Shown: piece by piece, positions 1 to 7,480 of the stretch
Position numbering within the stretch: the first letter of the stretch is position 1
Layout: each line of letters begins with the position of its first letter
DNA from: Streptomyces sp. NRRL S-455
Lineage (GTDB): Bacteria; Actinomycetota; Actinomycetes; Streptomycetales; Streptomycetaceae
Assembly (NCBI RefSeq): GCF_000717875.1
Contig: NZ_JOCT01000003.1
Span: forward strand, 268,171-332,170
DNA: 64,000 nt
Direction of reading: 5' to 3'
The notes under the pieces: generated by a model
What the model was told of the DNA's origin: nothing
The model's input: the letters and a program-made list of their open reading frames with translations, nothing else
Database searches by the model: none
Translations under genes and position numbers: made by a program

Positions 1-241
1 TGGCGGCGTGACCGGCGCCCTGCTCGTGGCGGACCAGGACGTGGCGCACCCTGGTGGAGTCCATCAGCGGGTCGTAGGCCGGGAGGATCGCACCGCCGGG
101 AATGCCGAATACCGTGTCGGCGCCGACCTCCTCGAGAGAGCGGATGAGGGACTGCGCGCCCGTCACCTGCTCGGGGGCGGAGTGTCCTCCGGATCGGGGC
201 CGGGGCTGCGGGTGGTGGGCCCCGGTGGCCTGCTCGGTCAT
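1..241 (-). CDS. ilvB: Acetolactate synthase large subunit, N-terminal part (cut by window edge)
   Basis: This is the first 80 residues of acetolactate synthase, the thiamine-diphosphate enzyme that condenses pyruvate with pyruvate or 2-oxobutyrate in valine, leucine and isoleucine synthesis. The fragment contains the segment [20 protein letters not shown] and then [15 protein letters not shown], which holds the conserved catalytic Glu that activates ThDP. A second in-frame ATG lies two codons upstream (247); I prefer 241 because GAGAAG is then at normal ribosome-binding distance. The gene continues off the left edge. It lies behind a leader peptide and attenuator at 322-438, so its transcription should respond to branched-chain amino acid supply. 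Confidence 0.93.
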   Translation of the reverse strand, partial: MTEQATGAHHPQPRPRSGGHSAPEQVTGAQSLIRSLEEVGADTVFGIPGGAILPAYDPLMDSTRVRHVLVRHEQGAGHAA

Positions 242-321
242 CGGCATTCTCTTCTCAGATGCTGAGGGTTTTTGCGAGGTTTGTACGGTATCCGGCTGCT
301 GCACGAAGGGTCCCTGTGCAA

Positions 322-356
322 CAAAAAACCCCTCGTGCCGCAAGGCAAGCGAGGGG
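322..356 (-). terminator. Attenuator terminator of the ilvB leader
   Basis: Read on the minus strand, a 7-bp stem CCCCTCG / CGAGGGG (arms at 350-356 and 329-335) is followed by TTTTTTG. This is an intrinsic terminator placed between the 13-aa leader ORF and ilvB. In ribosome-mediated attenuation, stalling in the Ile/Leu/Val codons would favour an alternative pairing and let transcription reach ilvB. Confidence 0.85.
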
Positions 357-396
357 AGCGCGCCGGGTGGGGTCGCTGAGCGGTCGAGGCTCAGCG

Positions 397-438
397 TCAG
401 CCGACGCGCTTTCCAAGTACGAGAATTCGGGTGCGCAT
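397..438 (-). CDS. ilvB leader peptide (attenuation)
   Basis: A 13-codon ORF reads [13 protein letters not shown] and carries Ile-Leu-Val-Leu in a row, the three end products of the pathway served by the downstream ilvB. GGGAGGG lies upstream as a ribosome-binding site. A terminator hairpin with a U-run follows about 40 bases after the stop. Such leader peptides are known upstream of ilv genes in actinomycetes; the role here is inferred from codon content and position. The 3' end of the preceding GGDEF/EAL gene lies only 33 bases upstream, so the promoter probably overlaps that coding sequence; a CATAAT hexamer at 496-501 (minus strand) is a weak -10 candidate. Confidence 0.85.
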   Translation of the reverse strand: MRTRILVLGKRVG

Positions 439-471
439 GGCACAGACCCTCCCCCCGGCGCCCACTCACTG

Positions 472-3400
472 TCAAGTGGGTGGGACGGGAGTCTCATTAT
501 GTGAGCGAAGAGCGGTACCGCCTCCGATGACGGCGGACACGCCCGAGCCGTACCTCCGCGGGGCGCCGCCCGCGAACGCCGGCTCGGCCGGGCCGTCCGG
601 CACCGGGTAGCGGCCGGAGGCGAGCGCCCGGCGCAGCCGGTACTCGTCCAGCGGACCGGAGAACGCCATGCCCTGCCCGTGCGTGCAGCCCATCTCGCGC
701 AGGGCGGCGAGTTGCTCGGGCAGGTCCACCCCGTCGGCCACGGACTTCAGCCCGAGGTCGTTCGCAATGCGCAGCAGCCCACTGGTGATCTTGTGCAGCC
801 GTGCGGACTCGACGACGCCTTCGACCAGGCCGCGGTCGAGCTTCAGGACGTCGACGGGGAGCCGCCTGAGGGCCGTGATCGCCCCGTAGCCACTGCCGAA
901 GCCGTCGAGAGCGATCCGGACCCCGACCCGTCGCAGGGCGCCGAGACGCCGCTCCAGCTCGTCCAGCGAGACCCTCGGGTCGGCGTCGGACAGCTCGATG
1001 ATCAGCGACCCCGACGGCAGCCCGTGACGCGTGAGCAGCCCTTCGATGGTGCCGAACGGCATCGACCGGTCGAGCAGCCGGCGGGCGCCCATCCGGACGA
1101 CAACCGGCACGGACAGCCCTCTGGCGTGCCGCTCGGCAGCCTGTTCGACGGCCTCCTCGATCATCCAGCGGTTCAGCTCGGCGGTCTTGTCGCTGTCCTC
1201 CGCCACCCGCAGGAACTCCGCGGGGGTGAAGAGCACCCCCTGGGAGGAGCGCCAGCGCGCCTGTGCGGAGACCGAGGTGATCCGGCCGTCCTCCAGGCAC
1301 ACCACCGGCTGGTGCAGCAGGGCGAACTCGCCGTCGTGCAGCGCGGCCCGCAGGCGCGTGGCCAGCTCCGCCTTGCGTACCACGTCCTGCTGCATCTGCG
1401 GCTGGTACAGCTCGACGCGGCCCTTGCCGCCCGCCTTGGCGCGGTACATGGCCAGGTCGGCGTTGCGCAGCAGCTCGCCCGCGCCGAGGCCACGCTCGGC
1501 GAAGGCCACGCCGATGGAGGCGTTGACCCGGACATCGTTCCCGTCGATGAGGTACGGCTGGGACAGCGTCAGCCTGAGGCGGTCGGCGAGCTCCAGGATG
1601 TGCCGCTGCCTGGCCTCCCGGTCGCGGGTGTTGTCCCCGACGATCAGGGCGGCGAACTCGTCGCCGCCCAGCCGGGAGGCGGTGTCGCCCTGCCGGACCG
1701 AGTCGTGGAGTCTGCGGGCGGCCTGGACGAGCAGTTCGTCCCCCGCTTGGTGCCCGATCGTGTCGTTGACGGCCTTGAAGCCGTCGAGGTCGATGAAGAG
1801 CACGGCCGTGTTCCGCAGGGCCACGCCCCGGTCGGAGGCGCGGCGGCCCGAGAGGGCGTGCTGGACACGCTTGGTGAACAGGGCGCGATTGGGCAGGTCG
1901 GTGAGCGGGTCGTGCTCGGCGTTGTGCTGCAACTGGGCCTGCAGCCGGACCCTTTCGGTCACGTCCCTGCTGTTGAAGATGAGGCCGCCCTGATGGCGGT
2001 TGATGGTCGACTCGACGTTCAGCCAGCCCTCGTCACCGGAGCGGAAACGGCACTCGATACGTGTGGTGGGTTCCTCGACCGGGTCGGCGGCGAGGAAACG
2101 CCGCACCTCGTGCACGACGCAGCCCAGGTCCCCCGGGTGGATGAGGTTGGCCAGTTCCGTGCCCACCAGATCCTCCGCCGGGCGGCCGTAGACACCGGCG
2201 GCGGCCGGGGAGACGTAGCGCAGGACGCCACTGGGGGCGGCGATCATGATGACGTCGCTGGATCCCTGCACCAGGGAGCGGAAGTGGTTCTCCTTCTGCG
2301 CCAGCTCCTGGGTGAGGGTGATGTTGTCGAGCAGCATGATGCCCTGGCGCACGACGAGTGCGAGCACGACCGTGCCGCCGGTCAGCAGGACCACGCGGTC
2401 GACACTGCGGCCGTTGAGGACGTTGTAGAGGATCCCCAGCGTGCACACGGCGGCCGCGAGGTACGGCGTGAGGGCGGCGAGGGAGCCGGAGATGGGCCGG
2501 GCCGCCGGGTACCGGCTGTGCTCGTCTCCGGGCAGGGGCGGATGGTGGTGCGGGCCGCTGTGCGGTCCGGGCCCGCGCTCGTGCACCACGCGGGAGTGTC
2601 CCGCCGCGCCCTGCCGTTCCGGTCCGTGCCGGTCGCTCTCCGGTGTGCGGGGCGCGGCCCAGGGCGCGTACGCCAGGAGCAGCGAGCCGGCGAACCAGCC
2701 CGCGTCGAGCAGTTGTCCCGAGCGGTAGTCGTGGTGCATCAGCGGTGAGGTGAACAGGGCGTCGCACATCACGGTCAGGGCGAGGGCGCCGATGGCGGTG
2801 TTGACCGCCGAGCGGTTCACCGCGGACCGCCTGAAGTGCAGCGCGAGCACCATGCTGACCAGCGCGATGTCGAGCAGCGGGTAGGCCAGCGACAGCGCGG
2901 TGTGCGCCACGCTCGGCCCTTCGGACTTCGCGGCCTGGGCGAGGGCGAGGCTCCAGGCCAGCGTCAGCAACGAGCCGCCGATCAGCCAGGCGTCGAGCCC
3001 CAGGCAGACCCAGCCGGCCTTGGTCACGGGCCGTTTGGCGAGCACGAGGAGCCCGACGATCGCGGGCGGCGCGAAGCACAGGAAGAACAGGTCGGCGTAG
3101 CTGGGACTGGGCACGGGCACTCCCAGGACCACCTCGTACCACCCCCAGACCAGGTTGCCCAGGGAAGCCATCGCCGAGGAGAGGCCGAAGAGCAGCCAGG
3201 CGGATCGAAAGCGGGTGCGGCGGCTGCGGGCGCACAGGAAGCACGACACGGCGGCGGCCGCCGCCGCGGCGCTCAGTCCGAAGTCCCCCATGATCAGGGC
3301 CACTTCGTCCGAACCCCAGCCGAACGCGGAACCGACGGCGTATCCCGCGCAGACCAGGGCGAGGACGAGCTGGAGGGCCGGACCGGGCCGGCGCTCGGCG

Positions 3401-3492
3401 ACCGGCGTGCGGGGCATCAGCACTCCCCGGGACGGAGACTGGGGCCGCAGCGCTCCGTCGAGTGTGGGGGTGGGGGTCGGGGGCGCGCTCAC
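472..3492 (-). CDS. Membrane PAS-GGDEF-EAL protein, likely diguanylate cyclase with degenerate EAL
   Basis: Predicted c-di-GMP enzyme of 1006 aa. Residues about 30-385 hold many hydrophobic helices, about 400-510 a PAS domain, then GGDEF with the intact signature RLGGDEF (about 609) and an upstream RQGD that fits the RxxD inhibitory site. The C-terminal EAL domain is degenerate: the EALxR position reads SAQAR (about 741), the metal-binding Asn segment reads VRMGARRL, and DDFGTG reads DGFGSG. Synthesis without hydrolysis is therefore expected. I chose GTG 3492, preceded by GGGAGGG; the frame is open to 3696, but that stretch looks less like coding sequence than the overlapping His-rich ORF. 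ATG 3417 is an alternative. It is probably the counterpart of S. coelicolor SCO5511 (from memory). Confidence 0.88.
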   Translation of the reverse strand: MSAPPTPTPTLDGALRPQSPSRGVLMPRTPVAERRPGPALQLVLALVCAGYAVGSAFGWGSDEVALIMGDFGLSAAAAAAAVSCFLCARSRRTRFRSAWLLFGLSSAMASLGNLVWGWYEVVLGVPVPSPSYADLFFLCFAPPAIVGLLVLAKRPVTKAGWVCLGLDAWLIGGSLLTLAWSLALAQAAKSEGPSVAHTALSLAYPLLDIALVSMVLALHFRRSAVNRSAVNTAIGALALTVMCDALFTSPLMHHDYRSGQLLDAGWFAGSLLLAYAPWAAPRTPESDRHGPERQGAAGHSRVVHERGPGPHSGPHHHPPLPGDEHSRYPAARPISGSLAALTPYLAAAVCTLGILYNVLNGRSVDRVVLLTGGTVVLALVVRQGIMLLDNITLTQELAQKENHFRSLVQGSSDVIMIAAPSGVLRYVSPAAAGVYGRPAEDLVGTELANLIHPGDLGCVVHEVRRFLAADPVEEPTTRIECRFRSGDEGWLNVESTINRHQGGLIFNSRDVTERVRLQAQLQHNAEHDPLTDLPNRALFTKRVQHALSGRRASDRGVALRNTAVLFIDLDGFKAVNDTIGHQAGDELLVQAARRLHDSVRQGDTASRLGGDEFAALIVGDNTRDREARQRHILELADRLRLTLSQPYLIDGNDVRVNASIGVAFAERGLGAGELLRNADLAMYRAKAGGKGRVELYQPQMQQDVVRKAELATRLRAALHDGEFALLHQPVVCLEDGRITSVSAQARWRSSQGVLFTPAEFLRVAEDSDKTAELNRWMIEEAVEQAAERHARGLSVPVVVRMGARRLLDRSMPFGTIEGLLTRHGLPSGSLIIELSDADPRVSLDELERRLGALRRVGVRIALDGFGSGYGAITALRRLPVDVLKLDRGLVEGVVESARLHKITSGLLRIANDLGLKSVADGVDLPEQLAALREMGCTHGQGMAFSGPLDEYRLRRALASGRYPVPDGPAEPAFAGGAPRRYGSGVSAVIGGGTALRSHNETPVPPT

Positions 3493-3677
3493 CGGGCCCT
3501 CCCGGCACGCACCGCTCCCGGGTCCCACGGGTCCCCGTGGCTGTTGATGTGATGGTCGCTGTGGTGGGTGTGGTGGCCGCCGTGATCGGCGTGGTGACCG
3601 CGTCCGCGCGCGGCCGCCCGCCCGGGTCGCCGCCGACAGCCCCGCCCCGTCGGATCGCTCGTCCAAAGGCCGTGCAT
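3489..3677 (-). CDS. Possible small histidine-rich protein, coupled to the GGDEF/EAL gene
   Basis: A 62-aa ORF ends in TGA overlapping the GTG start of the downstream c-di-GMP gene (GTGA). Its second half is rich in His, Gly and Asp (GHHADHGGHHTHHSDHH and then SHGD; 11 His in all), a composition typical of metal-binding tails. In that half nearly every codon ends in C or G, whereas the first half is more mixed. GGGGGG lies about 8 bases before the ATG as a weak ribosome-binding site. I do not recognise a family. It may be a real co-translated peptide or a chance reading frame in the leader of the downstream gene. Confidence 0.4.
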   Translation of the reverse strand: MHGLWTSDPTGRGCRRRPGRAAARGRGHHADHGGHHTHHSDHHINSHGDPWDPGAVRAGRAR

Positions 3678-3761
3678 CGCCTGTCGCCCCCCTCACAGTC
3701 CGAAGTGTCCATCCCCCGCGCCGAACGGTCCGCGGCGCTGCCCCTGTCGGGACGATACACC

Positions 3762-3773
3762 AGTCTCGTCACT
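3762..3773. promoter_or_regulatory. Candidate BldD-like palindrome in the c-di-GMP gene upstream region
   Basis: AGTCTCGTCACT, or AGTGACGAGACT on the other strand, resembles the BldD pattern AGTGA-N-TCACT with one arm weakened. BldD is the c-di-GMP-dependent master repressor of Streptomyces development and is known to bind cdg genes. The site lies 270 bases upstream of GTG 3492. The rest of 3678-3865 has no gene; it also holds an inverted repeat GAGTACC (3819-3825) / GGTACTC (3850-3856) of unknown role, close to the end of the next gene. Confidence 0.25.
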
Positions 3774-3865
3774 CAGGGACATAGCTTCTCTACTCTGCGT
3801 GACGGCCAGCGGATATATGAGTACCCACCGCACCCGGAGGATCGCGGACGGTACTCAAGTTCGGA

Positions 3866-4816
3866 TCAGCCGGTTGATGCACCCGTCGTGAGGATCACGT
3901 TGCGGAGCGGCTCCCGGTTCACATAACGGTTCAACTGGTCCACCAGGAGCCGCCTGGCGCGCGGCAGGAACGCGGAGGTGGGTCCGCCGACGTGCGGGCT
4001 GATGAGTACCCCCGGCGCACGCCACAGGGGGTGTTCGCGCGGCAGGGGCTCGGGGTCGGTGACATCGAGGGCGGCGGTGATGCGGCCGTTCTCCAGCTCG
4101 GCGAGCAGGGCCTTGGTGTCGACGACGGGGCCGCGGGCGATGTTGACCAGGAGCGCGCCGTCCTTCATCCGGGACAGGAAGTCGGCTCCGGCCAGGCCGC
4201 GGGTGGTTTCGGTGAGCGGGGTGGCCAGGATGACGACGTCCGCCTCCGGGAGCAGCGCGGGGAGTTCGGTGAGCGGATGCACCGGCCCGCGCGCCGTGGT
4301 GCGCTCAGAGCGCGCGACGCGCGCCACCCGCGCCACCTCGAACGGAACGAGCCGGTCCTCGATGGCGGCGCCGATCGATCCGTACCCGACGATGAGGACG
4401 TTCTTGTCGGCGAGCGCGGGCCGGATCCCCGCGAGCCATTCCCCCCGGCCCTGCGCCCGGACGAAGTCGGGGACGCCGCGCAGCGAGGCCAGGATCAGCG
4501 TGAGGGTGAGTTCCGCGGTGCTGGCCTCGTGCACCCCGCGCGCGTTGCACAGCCGCACTCCCGGACGCAGGTGCCGCAGCCCCGGCTGCACGTGGTCGAT
4601 CCCGGCTGTGAGGGTCTGCACGACCTCCAGGTTGCTCATCTCCGGCAGGGGGCGTACGCAGAGCGGGCTGGGCTTCATGTAGGGGACGACGTAGAAGGCG
4701 CAGTCGGCCGGGTCCGCGGGGAAGTCCTCCTCGCCGTTCCAGAAGCGGTAGACGGGGCCCTCGGGGAGCCCCTCGATCTCGTCCGGCGGGATGGGCAGCC
4801 ACACGTCAGCAGTCAT
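3866..4816 (-). CDS. D-isomer-specific 2-hydroxyacid dehydrogenase family protein
   Basis: A 316-aa NAD(P)-dependent oxidoreductase of the D-2-hydroxyacid dehydrogenase family. The Rossmann motif GYGSIG (about residue 150) binds the cofactor; NIARGPVVD carries the catalytic Arg, DVTDPEPLP the Glu region and SPHVGG the catalytic His. The length is normal for the family. The substrate cannot be told from sequence; glyoxylate, hydroxypyruvate or a phosphonate are all possible. The gene is divergent from the aldo/keto reductase, with 77 bases between the starts for both promoters. Confidence 0.88.
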   Translation of the reverse strand: MTADVWLPIPPDEIEGLPEGPVYRFWNGEEDFPADPADCAFYVVPYMKPSPLCVRPLPEMSNLEVVQTLTAGIDHVQPGLRHLRPGVRLCNARGVHEASTAELTLTLILASLRGVPDFVRAQGRGEWLAGIRPALADKNVLIVGYGSIGAAIEDRLVPFEVARVARVARSERTTARGPVHPLTELPALLPEADVVILATPLTETTRGLAGADFLSRMKDGALLVNIARGPVVDTKALLAELENGRITAALDVTDPEPLPREHPLWRAPGVLISPHVGGPTSAFLPRARRLLVDQLNRYVNREPLRNVILTTGASTG

Positions 4817-4893
4817 GCTCTGGAGGCTATGTCAGGAGGCCGCGACGGCAGAGGTTAGGTTGGGGTGGCCGGAACAGGGAGGGTCACGACCAG

Positions 4894-5892
4894 GTGGAGC
4901 GCAGGACGATCGGCGCGGCGGCACTCGCGGTGGGGGCCGTCGGACTCGGGTGCATGCCGATGAGCTGGGCGTACAGCGCGTCGCGGCGGCGCGGCGACGA
5001 GTCGCTCAGAGCGGTGCACCGCGCGCTGGACCTGGGGTCCTCCCTGCTGGACACGGCCGACATGTACGGCCCGTTCACCAACGAGCTCCTGGTGGGGCGG
5101 GCGCTGAAGGAGCGGCGGTCCGACGCGTTCGTGTCGACGAAGGTCGGTCTGCTCGTCGGCGACCAGCACATCGTCGCCAACGGCCGCCCCGGGTACGTCA
5201 AACGGGCCTGCGACGCCTCGCTGCGCCGCCTCCAGACGGACGTCATAGACCTCTACCAGTTGCACCGGGCCGACCCGGAGGTCCCGGTCGAGGAGACGTG
5301 GGGCGCTATGGCGGAGCTCGTCCGGGCCGGGAAGGTACGGGCGTTGGGCCTGTGCGCGGTGGGCGCGCGGGCCGGGCGTCGTTCCGGGCGCCGGCCCTAC
5401 GACGCGACGATCCGGCAGTTGGAGCGCGTGCAGCAGGTCTTCCCGGTGAGCGCGGTGCAGGCGGAGCTGTCGGTGTGGTCACCGGAGGCGCTGGAGACGT
5501 TGCTGCCGTGGTGCGAGACGCGGGGCGTCGGTGTCCTCGCCGCGATGCCGCTCGGCAACGGTTTCCTGACCGGCAGGCTGCGGCCCGGCGCGGGCTTCGA
5601 GGCGGACGACCTCCGGGCCCGGCACCCCCGCTTCACGGCCGAGATGATGGCCGCGAACCAGCCGATCGTCGCGGGCCTGCGCCGCGTTGCCCGTCGCCAC
5701 GGCAACCACGTCACGCCCGCCCAGGTCGCCCTCGCATGGGTCCTCGCCCAGGGCCCCCACGTGGTTCCGGTGCCGGGCACGAAGCAGGAGCGCTGGGTCA
5801 CGGAGAACACGGCCGCGACGCGCCTGCGTCTGACGGCCGAGGACCTGCGAGAGGTGGCGGGCCTGCCGCCGGCGCAGGGATCGTGGGACTGA
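4894..5892 (+). CDS. Aldo/keto reductase
   Basis: A 332-aa NADPH-dependent aldo/keto reductase with the usual catalytic set: Asp and Tyr in LDTADMYG, Lys in VSTKVG and His in LYQLHRADP. The C-terminal VPVPGTKQ segment corresponds to the nucleotide-binding loop. The start is GTG at 4894 with GGGAGGG ten bases upstream. The segment around 5365-5395 (GARAGRRSGRRPYD) looks like an Arg-rich loop replacing the usual LSN..; this may alter substrate or cofactor contacts. Substrate unknown. Confidence 0.88.
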   Translation: MERRTIGAAALAVGAVGLGCMPMSWAYSASRRRGDESLRAVHRALDLGSSLLDTADMYGPFTNELLVGRALKERRSDAFVSTKVGLLVGDQHIVANGRPGYVKRACDASLRRLQTDVIDLYQLHRADPEVPVEETWGAMAELVRAGKVRALGLCAVGARAGRRSGRRPYDATIRQLERVQQVFPVSAVQAELSVWSPEALETLLPWCETRGVGVLAAMPLGNGFLTGRLRPGAGFEADDLRARHPRFTAEMMAANQPIVAGLRRVARRHGNHVTPAQVALAWVLAQGPHVVPVPGTKQERWVTENTAATRLRLTAEDLREVAGLPPAQGSWD

Positions 5893-6041
5893 CCGGGAAC
5901 CGGCGGCTGCGCGGTCGGTGGGGAGTCTTCGGGGCAAACCCGGTCACGGCGCCGCTCTCTTGGTTCTTGGTTCGGTGATCGGGAACTTGGCAGGCGCGGG
6001 AGGTGTATGACAAGGAGAACCCGCCGCCGCTCGAAGGGACC

Positions 6042-7214
6042 ATGATCGTGCATCGTCGAGCCGTGCCGGCCGTGCTGGCCGCCGCCGCGCTCCTGCTGAC
6101 GGCCGGCTGCTCCTCCGACGGCGGAGGTTCGTCCGGCGGAGACGAGGGCGCCTCCCCCAGCCGTACGTCACCGCAGTCGTCCGCGCCGGCGGGGCAGGCC
6201 GCCGAGGCGACCCCACCCGCCAAGGGCTCCGTGAAGGTGCTGCGCACCGTCGCCGAGGGCCTGGACTCCCCGTGGGGTCTCGCGCCCCTGCCGGGCGGCG
6301 GCCTGCTCGTCTCCTCCCGGGACGAGGGGACCATCGTCCGGGTCGACGAGAAGACCGGGAAGAAGACCGAGCTGGGCGAGGTGCCGGGCGTATCGGCCGC
6401 GGGCGAGGGCGGTCTGCTCGGCATCGCCCTGTCCCCCGACTTCGCCTCGGACCACATGGTCTACGCGTACTTCACCTCGGCCGGCGACAACCGCATCGTC
6501 CGCATGCTCTACGACGAGAAGAAGCCCGCCGGCGAACAGCTCGGCGCGCCCGACACGATCTACCGGGGCATCCCCAAGGGCTTCATCCACAACGGCGGCC
6601 GGATCGCGTTCGGGCCCGACAAGCTGCTGTACGTCGGCACGGGCGAGAGCGGCGACACGGGCCTGTCGCAGGACAAGGACTCCGTGGGCGGCAAGATCCT
6701 GCGGCTGACCCCGGAGGGCGAGCCGGCGCCGGGCAACCCGTTCCCGGACTCGCCGGTGTACTCGTACGGCCACCGCAATGTGCAGGGCCTGGCCTGGGAC
6801 ACCGAGCAGCGGCTGTTCGCCTCGGAGTTCGGCCAGGACACCTGGGACGAGCTCAACGCGATCAAGCCGGGCGACAACTACGGCTGGCCGGAGGCCGAGG
6901 GCAGGTCCGGCGACAAGCAGTTCCACAACCCGGTCGACCAGTGGACCACGGCCGAGGCCTCCCCCAGCGGCATCGCCTACGCCGAGGGGTCCGTCTGGAT
7001 GGCGGGCCTGCGCGGCAAGCGGCTCTGGCGCATCCCGCTGAACGGCACCGAGGCCTCGGCCGAACCACAGGCCTTCCTGGAGGGCGAGTACGGCCGGCTG
7101 CGCACGGTGGTTCCGGCGGGCGGCGACCGGCTGTGGCTGGTGACCAGCAACACGGACGGCCGGGGCAACCCGGACGACGGGGACGACAGGATTCTGGAAG
7201 TGCGGGTGAGCTAG
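6042..7214 (+). CDS. PQQ-type sugar dehydrogenase lipoprotein (glucose/sorbosone dehydrogenase fold)
   Basis: A secreted beta-propeller oxidoreductase of 390 aa. The N-terminus is a lipoprotein signal ending in LLLTAGC, so the mature protein is anchored by the Cys and followed by a Gly/Ser-rich linker. The soluble glucose/sorbosone dehydrogenase signatures are present: LDSPWGLAPLP, GEGGLLGIALSPDF, FIHNGGRIAFGPD, YSYGHRNVQGLAWD and GDNYGWPEAEG. These proteins oxidise aldoses or related sugars with PQQ. ATG 6042 was chosen over an upstream in-frame ATG because it directly starts the signal peptide and is preceded by GAAGGGA. Whether PQQ is available in this organism is not visible here. Confidence 0.88.
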   Translation: MIVHRRAVPAVLAAAALLLTAGCSSDGGGSSGGDEGASPSRTSPQSSAPAGQAAEATPPAKGSVKVLRTVAEGLDSPWGLAPLPGGGLLVSSRDEGTIVRVDEKTGKKTELGEVPGVSAAGEGGLLGIALSPDFASDHMVYAYFTSAGDNRIVRMLYDEKKPAGEQLGAPDTIYRGIPKGFIHNGGRIAFGPDKLLYVGTGESGDTGLSQDKDSVGGKILRLTPEGEPAPGNPFPDSPVYSYGHRNVQGLAWDTEQRLFASEFGQDTWDELNAIKPGDNYGWPEAEGRSGDKQFHNPVDQWTTAEASPSGIAYAEGSVWMAGLRGKRLWRIPLNGTEASAEPQAFLEGEYGRLRTVVPAGGDRLWLVTSNTDGRGNPDDGDDRILEVRVS

Positions 7215-7242
7215 CGCCACAGCCGGGGAACCGGGCCGCTGC

Positions 7243-7431
7243 TCACTTCTCGGAGGGTTCCGCTCCCGGCTCCTGCGGCGGGCGGACCACGACCTTCCCG
7301 GACGTCAGGTCTATCGGACCGCGTCCGGGATCCCCGTCCCCGACGTCCTCCCTGGTCAGCTCCAGGCGGTTCTGCTCGTCGCGGGTGTGCTTGCGGCCCG
7401 GCGAGAACAGTTCCTCGAACACATTGAACAC
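7243..7431 (-). CDS. Small conserved protein (DUF6191-like)
   Basis: A 62-aa charged soluble protein starting FNVFEELFSPGRKHTRDEQ and containing DGDPGRGPIDLTSGKVVV. I believe this pattern is the DUF6191 family common in actinomycetes; the function is unknown. The start is GTG 7431 behind GGAGGA; a second in-frame GTG lies at 7422. It is convergent with the sugar dehydrogenase (28-base gap) and 49 bases downstream of the LuxR gene on the same strand, so it may be read through from that gene. Confidence 0.75.
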   Translation of the reverse strand: MFNVFEELFSPGRKHTRDEQNRLELTREDVGDGDPGRGPIDLTSGKVVVRPPQEPGAEPSEK

Positions 7432-7480
7432 GGATCCTCCCTGGACCGTGACACCCCCGAAGTCCCTTACAGCGTAAACC

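Noticed and set aside
3493..3696. N-terminal extension of the GGDEF/EAL protein
   Set aside because: The Pro/Arg-rich sequence is not protein-like, and GTG 3492 has a good ribosome-binding site.
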